Shown: one piece after another, positions 1 to 8,877 of the stretch
Numbering within the stretch: the stretch's first letter is position 1
Layout: every line of letters starts with the position of its first letter
Assembly: GCA_934636825.1 (NCBI GenBank)
Contig: CAKUBG010000002.1
Coordinates: 59,721 to 123,720 of the forward strand
From: an uncultured bacterium
GTDB taxonomy: Bacteria > Vulcanimicrobiota > Xenobia > Xenobiales > Xenobiaceae
Direction: 5' to 3'
Length of the DNA: 64,000 nt
Made by a program: the position numbers and the translations under genes
Notes under the pieces: generated by a model
What the model saw: the letters and a program-made list of their open reading frames with translations, nothing else
Told to the model about the DNA's origin: nothing
The model's database searches: none

Positions 1-696
1 AAGCAAAGTAAACGTGGCAAGTTAAGTATCGAGCGCCAGGAAGGGAAAATTATTGTTGCTCTCAATCCTCTAATATCGGCTAGCGACAATGCTCAAGCCT
101 ATTTTAAAGAATATCATCGTTTAAAAAGGGCGGTAACTTCTGTTCAGGAGCCTATTCAACGAGCTCAAGAAGAAATAGATTTTTTAGATGAATTGCTCTA
201 TTTTACCGAAAGCGCTTCCGAAGCTCAAGAATTGGAAGATATACGACGTCAATGGAGTGAATCTAAAAAGGGCGCTTCTTCGACAGAAATAAAAAAGACT
301 CGCTCTATACAAACAGGTCCTTTAGGCCCTAAAAAATTTACCTATAAAAATTTCGTCATTTTGGCCGGACGTAACCCTAGGCAGAATGATCAAATTACTT
401 TCAAGATGGCTGCTGCCGGAGATATTTGGATGCACTCTCAAGGCTCTCCGGGGGCTCATGTAGTGATCAAAACAGCCGGACGCAAAGTCACTCCCGATGT
501 TTTAGAAGCTGCTGCAGTAATTGCCGCTCGCAATTGCCGTGTACGCAATTCTACTAAAGTTGATGTGAGCTATTGTGATGTAAAGCAAGTAAAGAAGCCC
601 AAAAGCAGCCCTCCAGGACGCGTTACTTTAAAAAGCTTCAAAACAATTACAGTGAATCCCCATCTGGAAATTGGCGTACCCGAGCAACTGCTCTAA
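1..696 (+). CDS. rqcH: RqcH/NFACT-family ribosome quality control protein, C-terminal part
   Basis: The reading frame is open from the first base, so the 5' end lies outside the window; about 231 residues remain. The first ~70 residues are charged and helical, fitting the end of the coiled-coil arm of NFACT proteins. The remainder is the NFACT-R domain, with the diagnostic stretch GRNPRQND...DIWMHSQGSPGAHVVI. Family members (RqcH, also annotated FbpA/fibronectin-binding) bind stalled 50S subunits and recruit tRNA-Ala to add alanine tails. The gene ends in an ordinary TAA 33 bases before the next gene. The domain assignment is secure; the role in ribosome rescue is family knowledge. Confidence 0.93.
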   Translation, partial: KQSKRGKLSIERQEGKIIVALNPLISASDNAQAYFKEYHRLKRAVTSVQEPIQRAQEEIDFLDELLYFTESASEAQELEDIRRQWSESKKGASSTEIKKTRSIQTGPLGPKKFTYKNFVILAGRNPRQNDQITFKMAAAGDIWMHSQGSPGAHVVIKTAGRKVTPDVLEAAAVIAARNCRVRNSTKVDVSYCDVKQVKKPKSSPPGRVTLKSFKTITVNPHLEIGVPEQLL

Positions 697-729
697 TTTA
701 TCTTTTTTTAGCAAAAGCGGAGAAAAGGA

Positions 730-1317
730 ATGGCAAACTTAAAAAAATATTTGGGCCTTGGAGCTTGCACTTTGGCACTATTATTGTCCGGCTGTGCTTC
801 TTCACCAAGTGAAACCAGCTTAAATCAAGCAGAAGCGGAAGCAGCAAACAAAGCCATTCCTTCCCTGCGATCGACAGGCAAGCCCTTGGCCTTACTAACA
901 GCAAAAGATCTTAACTCTCAAGCAGAAGTGAGTTTTGCTCCCAAAACTCATCAACATCTCACTATAATCACTCTTTGGTCGCCCACTTGGTTTGATGGAC
1001 ATGCAACACAAACTGAAGCTTTAAAGAAAATTGCTTTGCGTTACGGTTCTAATTTGCGCATCATTTGCTTAGTTTATGATACTCCTTTGCCTACAGCTCA
1101 AAATTTTATTAAAAAAGAAAAGCTAAATTTTGAAATGGCTTTAGGAGATCAAGAGCTATACAAAAAATTAAGCCTCAAGTCCATACCTTCTTATTGGTTT
1201 TTAGATTCAGACGGCAACTTGCTAAAGAGTGTAGAAGGCTTGCTTACCTACAATGATTTGCAGAAATTGGTGGCGACTTTTATAAATGACAACCTCAAAA
1301 CAAACGAAATTCACTAG
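730..1317 (+). CDS. Thioredoxin-fold lipoprotein lacking the CxxC motif
   Basis: This 195-residue protein starts with a lipoprotein signal: charged MANLKKY, a hydrophobic core and the lipobox LLSGC, so it should be membrane-anchored outside the cytoplasm. From about residue 75 the pattern is TlpA/thioredoxin-like: a beta strand TIITLWSPTW, a central VYDTPLPTAQNF region and the cis-proline-like SIPSYWFLDSDGN followed by G-L-L. At the place of the CxxC redox motif it reads WSPTWFDG, so no redox cysteine is present. It is probably a binding or structural relative rather than a disulfide exchanger. A purine-rich ribosome site (GGAGAAAAGGA) sits just before ATG. The natural partner is unknown. Confidence 0.72.
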   Translation: MANLKKYLGLGACTLALLLSGCASSPSETSLNQAEAEAANKAIPSLRSTGKPLALLTAKDLNSQAEVSFAPKTHQHLTIITLWSPTWFDGHATQTEALKKIALRYGSNLRIICLVYDTPLPTAQNFIKKEKLNFEMALGDQELYKKLSLKSIPSYWFLDSDGNLLKSVEGLLTYNDLQKLVATFINDNLKTNEIH

Positions 1318-1345
1318 CTACAATGAAGCAAGAATATTAAAAATA

Positions 1346-1975
1346 TTAAGCTGCCGCTCGATCTTCTTGCAATTTATCAAGCAATTCTTTGAGATTTTTT
1401 ATACGCTTAAGACGCCAAACACCGTTTTCGTTTTGCATTTCTAATTGCATTACAAATTCATTGGTAAAGCCACGTGGATAGAGGCGCACTCCCATGACAG
1501 CAGCTTTGTTTTCCACAACTGTATATTCTACGACGGCTGCACCGAAGCCTAAGCTATCAAAAAACGAAAAATCTATGCTTTTAAAGCCGGAGCGATCTAC
1601 AAAGCCATCGTCATCGCTGTCTTCTCCGCTTACATAACGTCTAATTCTGTTTTTAGCTATTTCTATAGCGTCATTTTTTACAAAATCGGCGGCGTTTTTA
1701 AGAAAAGCTTGACCTTTGACCAGCGAGAGCAAATTATTTTTACCTAACTGCTGTTCAATTAGCGAATCGGTGGCATCGTCGTAAGCATACTTAAGAACAC
1801 TGTCTAAATCGACTCTAGCCTCAAAAGCTTGCCAATCATGATTTTCAATAGCAGTTTTTACTAAAGTCAAAGAATAAATGGGAGTATTTTTCCAGTATCC
1901 ATAATAGAAAGCCAGAAATGCTAAAAGTAAAGCTACTGCTGCCGAACAAGCAATAATTATTGTTTTTTTCTGCAT
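1346..1975 (-). CDS. Membrane-anchored DUF2939-like protein
   Basis: This 209-residue protein has one N-terminal transmembrane helix (IIIACSAAVALLLAFLAFYYGYW) and an outside domain. The stretch after the helix, TPIYSLTLVKTAIENHDWQAFEARVDLDSVL, matches the DUF2939 pattern (small paired helices, 'A...D...F...VD'). The middle region has an acidic loop, GEDSDDDGFVD, that could bind a cation. I chose ATG at 1975 because GGAG stands about 8 bases upstream; an upstream in-frame TTG has no better site. It converges with the lipoprotein gene. Function is unknown; family assignment is by pattern only. Confidence 0.6.
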   Translation of the reverse strand: MQKKTIIIACSAAVALLLAFLAFYYGYWKNTPIYSLTLVKTAIENHDWQAFEARVDLDSVLKYAYDDATDSLIEQQLGKNNLLSLVKGQAFLKNAADFVKNDAIEIAKNRIRRYVSGEDSDDDGFVDRSGFKSIDFSFFDSLGFGAAVVEYTVVENKAAVMGVRLYPRGFTNEFVMQLEMQNENGVWRLKRIKNLKELLDKLQEDRAAA

Positions 1976-2015
1976 CGAACACTCCACAAACAAAAGTAAA
2001 CAAAGAATTGCTTTG

Positions 2016-2054
2016 CAAAATAAAAGAAGCTGCCTTAAGTATACAAGACAGCTT
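2016..2054 (-). terminator. Rho-independent terminator of the aminotransferase gene
   Basis: Arms AAGCTG (2027-2032) and CAGCTT (2049-2054) form a hairpin just past the stop codon at 2072. On the minus strand the hairpin is followed by a T-rich run (CTTTTATTTT). Confidence 0.65.
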
Positions 2055-2071
2055 GCTTTTTGCCTAACAAA

Positions 2072-3277
2072 CTAGCGACAGTTTCTAACAGCAGCCATCT
2101 CTTCTTTTATGGCCTCGCAAAGGATGCGCACTCCATACCTGATAGTCTCTACAGGCAGATTGGAAAAGTTGATTCTAGCCATGTTATGCCTTTTTGTAAC
2201 CGAATAGAAAGCATCTCCCGGAACAAAAGCTACATTATGGGCTAAACAACGCGTTAAAAGTTTGTGAGAATCGATATCTTCAGGCAATTTCAACCACACA
2301 AACATACCACCACCCGGTCTAGTGAAGCGTACTTCCTGTGGAGCATGCGCCTCCAATTCACTAATCATTGCCAAACAGCGCTCTTTATAAGTATTACCTA
2401 TTAGGCGCAAACGCTCATTAAAATCATTATTCAGCAAATAACGGTAAATAATCATCTGATTCAGCAAAGGCGTTTGCAAATCGGTAGCTTGCTTTAGAAT
2501 AACCATTTTGCGTACCAATTCTTTTTCGCCGGTAAGCCAAGCAACGCGCAAACCAGGACAAAGCACCTTGGAAAAGCTACCTAAATTGATTACCAGGCCC
2601 TTAGTATCAAAGTGAGAGAGGGAGCAATGTTCCAAATTATCAAAACAAACCTCGTAATAGGCGTTGTCTTCAATAACAGGAACTTCATACTTTGTCATAA
2701 GCTCCATAAAGAGACGCCTTCTCTCCATACTCCAGGTACGGCCTGAAGGGTTTTGGAAATTGGTAATAACATATACGCACTTAGGCTTACGAACCTTAAG
2801 TCTCTCTTCCAAGCCCTCGATGACTACTCCATTGTCGTCGCATTGCATTTCCTCAAACTTGGCTCCACACATACGAAAAGCAGCCAAAGCGGCCATATAA
2901 GTAGGCGCTTCAGTCCAAACAACATCATCCTGATCTATTAAAAGCTTGGAAGCAAGATCTAGGCCAGACTGAGAGCCACTGGTAATGAGAATATTATCCA
3001 GGCCTTCTACGTGCATCCCCCAATACCGATTGAGCCGTTCTTTAATCCACTCTCTAAGCGGAACATAACCTTCTGTAGGAGCATACTGAAGAGTACGTAC
3101 TCCTTCTTCGTGAAGTAGAGCCGCAGCATGTTTGGCAAGCTCCTCGTGAGGAAAAAGTTCGGGAGCGGGAAGGCCGCCGGCAAAAGAAAGAACGTCGGGG
3201 CGCTCAGTAATTTTAAGTATCTCGCGTACCTCAGAAGCGGACACGAAATTCATACGATTAGCTAAATGGTATTCCAT
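2072..3277 (-). CDS. PLP-dependent aminotransferase, fold type I (LysN / 2-aminoadipate type)
   Basis: The protein (401 residues) is a full-length class I/II aminotransferase. Visible landmarks are the N-terminal ILKITERPDVLSFAGGLPAP, the ITSGSQSGLDL cofactor loop, the ITNFQNPSGRTW motif, the aspartate in PVIEDNAYYEV and the lysine that holds pyridoxal phosphate in GSFSKVLCPGLRVAWL. The conserved substrate arginine lies in ARINFSN near the C terminus. This pattern is typical of the MocR-like/LysN group, which act on 2-aminoadipate, aromatic or branched amino acids; the exact substrate cannot be read. ATG at 3277 is given; a TTG two codons earlier has a slightly better spaced GGGGG. It appears to be transcribed alone. 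Confidence 0.88.
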   Translation of the reverse strand: MEYHLANRMNFVSASEVREILKITERPDVLSFAGGLPAPELFPHEELAKHAAALLHEEGVRTLQYAPTEGYVPLREWIKERLNRYWGMHVEGLDNILITSGSQSGLDLASKLLIDQDDVVWTEAPTYMAALAAFRMCGAKFEEMQCDDNGVVIEGLEERLKVRKPKCVYVITNFQNPSGRTWSMERRRLFMELMTKYEVPVIEDNAYYEVCFDNLEHCSLSHFDTKGLVINLGSFSKVLCPGLRVAWLTGEKELVRKMVILKQATDLQTPLLNQMIIYRYLLNNDFNERLRLIGNTYKERCLAMISELEAHAPQEVRFTRPGGGMFVWLKLPEDIDSHKLLTRCLAHNVAFVPGDAFYSVTKRHNMARINFSNLPVETIRYGVRILCEAIKEEMAAVRNCR

Positions 3278-3376
3278 GAACAAAAATCAAGACCCCCAAA
3301 AGTCCTTGTCTAAAACGTTCCCGCCTCAAAACAAGAATATCGGAAGCCTTGCCTGTTTGATTTTTATGTGCAAGCA

Positions 3377-3417
3377 ATTCAGCCCTCAAACCGGTATAAC
3401 CTCCTTAAGGGCTGAAT
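3377..3417 (-). terminator. Inverted repeat after glgB, possible terminator
   Basis: Perfect 10-bp arms ATTCAGCCCT (3377-3386) and AGGGCTGAAT (3408-3417) lie 29 bases past the glgB stop. No strong T-run follows on either strand, so termination is likely but not certain. Confidence 0.45.
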
Positions 3418-3445
3418 CTGAAGTTGTTTAATAGCTACTACTTTT

Positions 3446-5515
3446 CTAAGAAAGAGGATGATCAAATTTTATCTTAGAGCGTTTATCTTTGAAACGATCA
3501 TCTTCCGGCTCAGACTCAGAAACGACTTCTGATTTAATTGCAGACTTCTCTTTAATATCTTCACCTTTTACCTGTTCTACAGCGTTGAGAGTTTTGGCTG
3601 TATAGAACATGCAAGCCAAAGGAGCCAAAGTAAGTTCTAAAGAGAGCTGGTGAGAGCCGAAAGGCACAGGCTGAGCGGACAATTCTTGATCTACTTTGTA
3701 GCCACTGCCTCCGTATTGAGGATCATCGGAGTTGAGCTCTAATTTCCACTTGCCTTCTACTTCCACAGGTAAACCGATACGATAGTTGCGGCGCGGTACG
3801 GGAGTGAAGTTGCAAGCGACCATAACCACACTGCCCCTACCTAAAGGATAGCGTACAAAAACGACTACACTGTTAGTGGGATCATCACATTGCAACCAAG
3901 TGAATCCACCGGGGCTGTTATCCAACTCCCAAAGTTCGGGATGTTCTTTATAAAAATGGTTGATAGCCTGGCACCATTCTTGCATTTGCTTGTGAGGCTT
4001 TTCGGAAATCAAGTGCCAATCTAAAGACTGGTTAAAATTCCATTCATTCCACTGAGCAAATTCGTTACCCATAAAACTGAGTTTTTTGCCAGGATAGCCA
4101 ATCATATAGCCATACAAAGTACGCAAATTGGCGTAGCTCTGCCATTCGTCTCCCGGCATCTTGTTCAGAAGAGAACGTTTTCCGTAAACAACCTCGTCAT
4201 GGGAGAAAGGCAAAATGAAATCTTCAGAATATTGGTAGAGCATACCGAAAGTAAGTTTATTGTAGCTATAACGACGGTAAATAGGGTCGTCAGACATAAA
4301 CTTAAGCGTGTCATGCATCCAGCCCATATTCCACTTAAAAGTGAAGCCTAATCCACCTTCGTCGACGGGACCAGTTACATGAGCCCAAGAAGTAGACTCT
4401 TCGGCACAAGTAAAGCAACCGGGGCACTCTTTGACAACAGCGCTGTTAAAGTCGCGCAAGAAAGATACAGCCTCTAAGTTTTCATGACCGCCGTATTTAT
4501 TGGGCACCCAACCGCCACTCTGCTTACCATAATCCAGATAAAGCATAGAAGCCACAGCATCTACCCTAATACCGTCAACATGGTAGCACTCTAACCAGAA
4601 CAGACCGGAAGAAATAAGGAAATTGCGTACTTCGTTGCGCCCGTAGTTGAAGATATAAGTACCCCACTGCGGATGGCAACCTTGACGAGGATCTTCATGC
4701 TCGTAAAGACAACTGCCATCAAAACGAGCCAAGCTAAAAGCATCTTTGGGGAAGTGAGCAGGTACCCAGTCTAAAATGACGCCTATTCCATTACAGTGCA
4801 GCTCGTCAATAAGGTGCATGAGCTGCTCTGGAGTGCCAAAACGACTGGTAGGAGCAAAATAACCGGTGGACTGATAACCCCAAGATCCGTCATAAGGATA
4901 CTCAGTTAAGGGCATAAACTCCACATGGGTATAGCCCATCTCCTTAAGGTAGGGAACCAACTCCTGAGCAGCTTCTTCATAAGTAAGATATTCGGTGCCA
5001 TTTTTACGACGCCAAGAAGCCAAATTGCATTCATAAATATTCATGGCCTGACGGCGAATGGAACCTTTGGCTCTGTCAGCCATCCACTCGGTGTCTTTCC
5101 ATTTATACTTACCTATATCCCAAATAACTGAGGCTTTCCCCCACTCGCTTCCTGGACGTCTGACTTCAGTGGCAAAAGCGTAAGGATCCGCTTTTTCAAG
5201 GATAATGTCCTGGTGAGGCTTAATGGCATATTTATAGCAATCGCCTTCTTTTAAGCCCGGGATGAAACCTTGCCAAACACCCGTGTCGTTATTAAGAATC
5301 AAAGGGTTGACATCTGGAGTCCATTTATTCAAATCACAAATAACAGAAACACGCTCAGCGTTGGGAGCCCAAACTGCAAAATGGACACCTTTTTGCCCTT
5401 CATAAGTAGCCAAATGGGCGCCCATACGGCGGTATGCCTTATGATGAGCAGCTTTGCACCACAAATAACGATCGTAGGACGTCATGACTGGCAATTTTTC
5501 ATGAACTTTATCCAT
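3446..5515 (-). CDS. glgB: 1,4-alpha-glucan branching enzyme
   Basis: This 689-residue enzyme transfers glucan segments to make alpha-1,6 branches in glycogen. An N-terminal CBM48 module (VHFAVWAPNAERVSV, residues 44-58) precedes the GH13 barrel. The catalytic set is visible: nucleophile Asp319 in GIRVDAVASM, acid Glu372 in CAEESTSW and Asp440 in LPFSHDEVVYGKR. The all-beta C domain follows. The last ~50 residues are a charged Lys/Glu/Asp tail not typical of the family. GGAG lies 9 bases upstream of ATG. A LacI-type palindrome is 74 bases upstream of the start, suggesting sugar-responsive repression. It is not beside glgP, which lies 16 kb away. Confidence 0.96.
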   Translation of the reverse strand: MDKVHEKLPVMTSYDRYLWCKAAHHKAYRRMGAHLATYEGQKGVHFAVWAPNAERVSVICDLNKWTPDVNPLILNNDTGVWQGFIPGLKEGDCYKYAIKPHQDIILEKADPYAFATEVRRPGSEWGKASVIWDIGKYKWKDTEWMADRAKGSIRRQAMNIYECNLASWRRKNGTEYLTYEEAAQELVPYLKEMGYTHVEFMPLTEYPYDGSWGYQSTGYFAPTSRFGTPEQLMHLIDELHCNGIGVILDWVPAHFPKDAFSLARFDGSCLYEHEDPRQGCHPQWGTYIFNYGRNEVRNFLISSGLFWLECYHVDGIRVDAVASMLYLDYGKQSGGWVPNKYGGHENLEAVSFLRDFNSAVVKECPGCFTCAEESTSWAHVTGPVDEGGLGFTFKWNMGWMHDTLKFMSDDPIYRRYSYNKLTFGMLYQYSEDFILPFSHDEVVYGKRSLLNKMPGDEWQSYANLRTLYGYMIGYPGKKLSFMGNEFAQWNEWNFNQSLDWHLISEKPHKQMQEWCQAINHFYKEHPELWELDNSPGGFTWLQCDDPTNSVVVFVRYPLGRGSVVMVACNFTPVPRRNYRIGLPVEVEGKWKLELNSDDPQYGGSGYKVDQELSAQPVPFGSHQLSLELTLAPLACMFYTAKTLNAVEQVKGEDIKEKSAIKSEVVSESEPEDDRFKDKRSKIKFDHPLS

Positions 5516-5588
5516 ATTTCACAACTCCTAATAAAAAACAAATCCTGTCAGAAAAAAAACGCTAAAAACCATACTCCGCACAACATAA

Positions 5589-5604
5589 TTTGAAGCGCTT
5601 CAAA
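5589..5604. promoter_or_regulatory. Candidate LacI-family operator upstream of glgB
   Basis: A perfect 16-bp palindrome, TTTGAAGCGCTTCAAA, with a central CG, lies 74-89 bases upstream of the glgB start. LacI/GalR-family operators commonly have this form, an A/T-rich half-site around a central CG. No regulator of this family is encoded in the window. The palindrome is seen directly; the binding is inference. Confidence 0.5.
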
Positions 5605-5845
5605 GAGTAGCCGTCGTCACAGAATGTATAACTAAGCAGAGACGGCATCTCCCTATATCATACGACAAATAAGCTTTAAGGAACAGTTTAAAACAGACCA
5701 AAAGTCGTTAAAGAATCAGAAATATTTTGCTAAAAACAGCTATTCTACAGTAACAAAAAGCCATCATGTGCACATATATTCTTTATTTATTAATCATATA
5801 TTATATGCAACATTTTACAAAAAAAACGGTCACGAACAAAAAAAT

Positions 5846-5891
5846 AAGCCTTGTTTTTGTCATCGACTTTTTAATAACAAAAAACAAGGCT
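5846..5891 (-). terminator. Rho-independent terminator of the HsdS-like gene
   Basis: Perfect 12-bp arms, AGCCTTGTTTTT (5846-5857) and its complement (5880-5891), lie 60 bases past the stop at 5951. On the minus strand the hairpin is followed by TATTTTTTTG. The rest of 5516-5950 holds no convincing gene; it should contain the glgB promoter. Confidence 0.8.
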
Positions 5892-5950
5892 ACCCCTTGA
5901 GCTTTGATCTACGCGAAGCTCAACCGCAGCGAATAGATCAGAAGCATTCT

Positions 5951-7063
5951 TTATTCGTAGCTTATGGCGCTTTCAAAATAACGCTGGTTGAGACTGTGGC
6001 AAATTTGAGAAGTCTCGGTTATGCGTTGAGCTGTCTTTTCACATTGCTCGTCTATGGTGCTTAAAAAGCCCTTGTATTCAATTTGAAGTTCCATAGGAGG
6101 AATGGGAATAGGCAATTCATTTAAGGAAGACTTTGGAAGTTTGGGCATAACGCCACCACGCAAGCTGGAGCTTATGTCTAAGCTATTGACAACCATTTCC
6201 AAATATTCAGGTATAACACCAGCATCTGGATTTATGCGCAAAACGTGCACCAGGTCGCTGGCCCAAATCTTGCCATGCACAGCTCTGGCGATAGGAGCAT
6301 CGCCGGAAGTCAGTATAGAACCGACCTTGGCAACTAAAAGCAAATCTTCGTCAAAAAGATATTCATCGACGCTATCAACTATACCGGTAGAATCATAATA
6401 AGGATATTCACCAGGTACTCTATCTTTAGCTAAAAGCGAACGAGATTTCAAACGCTCAGTTAAAGCTCCCAATGGCTTAACTTCCCAACCGCGATCATTA
6501 ATATCAACCTGACCGAAAAGTTCGGTAAAGCGAGCAGCAACCAAGTCTTCGGCTTTGTCAAGCTGTTCGAATTGCAAATTCATTAAGTCGTAAGCGTTGC
6601 GCAATACGTCGGCAATAAGTTCTTGCTCTTCCAAGCTGGGCAAAGGAATGACGGTTTCTTTTAAATCGTCAATAGAAACATCGTCTTCGAGAATACCGGC
6701 ATTTTCATCATCCTCGAGTTTGCAGAAGATGTAAGAAAGAGCATAAGCCATGTATAAAGGATTTAATTGCTCAGTGTCAGGGCACAAACGGCAGAAATGA
6801 TGACTAAAGAGAGCATCTTCGCCATTCCAAGGCTCGATGGACAAACGATCCGTAAGCGATACTAAATATTCTCCATTGTGGACAAGTTGTTCTTTGGAGT
6901 AGTCACCGGTGTAATAGGTAGAAACCTGCCCTTTTTCAACGTCGCTATGCAGAATGACGGGTACTCCCTCTGTTCCGTCTTCGTTGAGCAGACTGCGATC
7001 GATATTTACTCCGCCTTGGAAAGTGCAAACATCGCCTAAGCGGGTCATTTTATACTCTGACAT
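5951..7063 (-). CDS. Type I restriction-modification specificity subunit (HsdS-like), orphan
   Basis: This 370-residue protein has the two-repeat layout of HsdS. The first unit begins MTRLGDVCTFQGG and ends IPLPSLEEQELIADVL with a helical spacer LDKAEDLVAARFTELFG. The second begins WEVKPLGALTERL and ends LPIPIPPMELQIEYKGFLS with a second helix. Each unit would be a target-recognition domain reading half of a bipartite DNA site. HsdS works only with HsdM (and HsdR), neither of which is near: the neighbours are glgB and a radical SAM gene. AGGGG lies 6 bases before ATG. It may serve a methylase elsewhere, or pair with a different partner. Confidence 0.85.
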   Translation of the reverse strand: MSEYKMTRLGDVCTFQGGVNIDRSLLNEDGTEGVPVILHSDVEKGQVSTYYTGDYSKEQLVHNGEYLVSLTDRLSIEPWNGEDALFSHHFCRLCPDTEQLNPLYMAYALSYIFCKLEDDENAGILEDDVSIDDLKETVIPLPSLEEQELIADVLRNAYDLMNLQFEQLDKAEDLVAARFTELFGQVDINDRGWEVKPLGALTERLKSRSLLAKDRVPGEYPYYDSTGIVDSVDEYLFDEDLLLVAKVGSILTSGDAPIARAVHGKIWASDLVHVLRINPDAGVIPEYLEMVVNSLDISSSLRGGVMPKLPKSSLNELPIPIPPMELQIEYKGFLSTIDEQCEKTAQRITETSQICHSLNQRYFESAISYE

Positions 7064-7325
7064 ATCGAACCCCTTTCAAAATATCTTATGGCACAACTAT
7101 TCATTGAACAATTCATTGAACTTCGCTTCCTTCTGTAAATATTAAAGATTCTCCCCCTTGGTTAACTTGTTTTGCCAGTCCGGCTTATATATATAAAATA
7201 ATTCGGCTTTTTAAGGGCTTTTTTTTATTATACCTGCCCATAAAAGGAGGAAACCTCTACAAAACATCTGAAAAGACGGGGCCTAAAATTAAGTGCATTT
7301 AAAAAATTTGAGGCGGAATATACTT

Positions 7326-8783
7326 ATGAAAATATTGCTTATCAATGCTCCACGCATAAATTCAATCTGGTGCGGTGTGCCGGATATTTTTAATGGCAAA
7401 GATCAGCATCTCTTCCCTCCTCAAGGGATTATGTACTTGTCCGCCTACATTAAAGCTCATAGCAACCATGAAGTAAAAATTTTGGATGCTAATTGTGATT
7501 TATTAACTCAAGCTCAAATCGAGCAACGCATTCGCGAATATGATCCTCAAGTTGTGGGTATCACCACTATGACCCACAATCTTATTGACGTTCACGAGTG
7601 TGTAAAGTCAGCTAAACGTGTCAACAAAGACATACATGTAATTTTAGGCGGCCCCCACGCCATGCGTTTTCCTGAAGAAGCCCTTTCTCTTTCCGGCGTA
7701 GATTCTATATGCAATGAGCGAGACGCCGAAGAAGCCTTCGCCGAGTGGATCGATTACCTAGATGGCAAAGGTGAAGCAAAAAATGTTAAGGGCATTTGGT
7801 TTAAAAACGCTGACGGCTCCGTTACTCGCAATGAAGCTCGTCCTATCAACAAAGATCTTTCCCGCTTTCCTATGCCAGATCGTGAAAGTATCAATTTAGA
7901 TGAGTACTATACTCCCGGTATGTTGGGCTTACGCTCTACTACCATTGTCACTTCCAGGGGCTGTCCTCAAGGCTGTAAATTCTGCCTTTCCACAGCTGCT
8001 TTTGCTTCGCGTACTGTCAAAGATATAGTTGACGAAATGGAAGTATGCAAAGATATGGGCATTGAAGAAGTGCTCTTTGTAGATGATATTTTCAATGCTC
8101 CCACTAGGCGAGTTATCGAAATTTCGCAAGAAATTTTACGCCGTAAATTAAAGATGTATTGGGCTTTCAAAGGCACCATTGCCGGAACGACTTACGAAAT
8201 GCTTAAAATAGCTCGTGAAGCTGGATGCTTGCGTGGTCATTTCGGCGTAGAAAGCGGTACTCCGGAAGGGCTTCAAGCTTTAGGTAAAACTTTCATGAAG
8301 CCCGAAAAAGCTCGCCAAGTGTTCAAGTGGTGCAAAGAATTGGATATGTGCGGTTGTGCTTACATCATGATCGGTACTCCGGCTGAGAAAAATCGTGATG
8401 ACATTATGCGCACGGTAGATTTTGTCTATCAGCTCGATCCTGAATATGTAGTATATGCTATCACCAGCCCTTATCCTGATACTCCGCTGTGGCAACGCGG
8501 CGCTGATTTACATTTGTGGGATCCGGATATTTGGAAGCGCTTTATGCTCAACCCCACTATTAAAAATGCCGAGCAAATTCCTACAATGTGGAATCAGTAC
8601 ATGAGCCGTGAAGAACTACTCTCTATATTTAAAGAAATCAATCGGGATTTCTACTTCGATCCGATGAAGATTTATCACACTTTAAAGAAAATGACCAACT
8701 GGGAAGGCGTGAAACGTATAGCTCAGGGTGGCTTGGCTATTGCGAAGCTCCAGCTCATCAAAGCTCAAAGCCGACGTATCTAG
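7326..8783 (+). CDS. B12-binding domain radical SAM protein
   Basis: This 485-residue protein begins with a cobalamin-binding-like Rossmann domain (MKILLINAPR; ILDANCDL; VVGITTMTHN; VILGGPHAM) and continues with a radical SAM barrel. The [4Fe-4S] cysteines are Cys213, Cys217 and Cys220 in SRGCPQGCKFC. Downstream motifs FVDDIF, GHFGVESGTPEGL and the C-terminal YPDTPLW are typical of the large BchE/HpnP-like class (methylases, cyclases and others). The substrate is not readable. I chose ATG at 7326, which has GAGGCGG upstream, over a GTG at 7293. The gene stands alone, closed by a strong terminator. The 260 bases before it are AT-rich and hold only promoter-like sequence. Confidence 0.88.
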   Translation: MKILLINAPRINSIWCGVPDIFNGKDQHLFPPQGIMYLSAYIKAHSNHEVKILDANCDLLTQAQIEQRIREYDPQVVGITTMTHNLIDVHECVKSAKRVNKDIHVILGGPHAMRFPEEALSLSGVDSICNERDAEEAFAEWIDYLDGKGEAKNVKGIWFKNADGSVTRNEARPINKDLSRFPMPDRESINLDEYYTPGMLGLRSTTIVTSRGCPQGCKFCLSTAAFASRTVKDIVDEMEVCKDMGIEEVLFVDDIFNAPTRRVIEISQEILRRKLKMYWAFKGTIAGTTYEMLKIAREAGCLRGHFGVESGTPEGLQALGKTFMKPEKARQVFKWCKELDMCGCAYIMIGTPAEKNRDDIMRTVDFVYQLDPEYVVYAITSPYPDTPLWQRGADLHLWDPDIWKRFMLNPTIKNAEQIPTMWNQYMSREELLSIFKEINRDFYFDPMKIYHTLKKMTNWEGVKRIAQGGLAIAKLQLIKAQSRRI

Positions 8784-8812
8784 CAACTTAGAAACATATT
8801 ACTACTAAAAAA

Positions 8813-8860
8813 TAAAATGCTTCCCGCCAACAATTAAGAGCGGGAAGCATTTTATTTTTA
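8813..8860. terminator. Bidirectional terminator
   Basis: Perfect 15-bp arms, TAAAATGCTTCCCGC (8813-8827) and GCGGGAAGCATTTTA (8840-8854), are flanked by A-rich sequence on the left and T-rich on the right, so the hairpin can stop both the radical SAM gene (+) and the aquaporin gene (-). Confidence 0.9.
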
Positions 8861-8877
8861 ATTATATGCCGACTTTT

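Noticed and set aside
5768..6064. 98-codon plus frame between glgB and the HsdS-like gene
   Set aside because: It spans the HsdS-like terminator and runs antisense into the gene end; no ribosome site.
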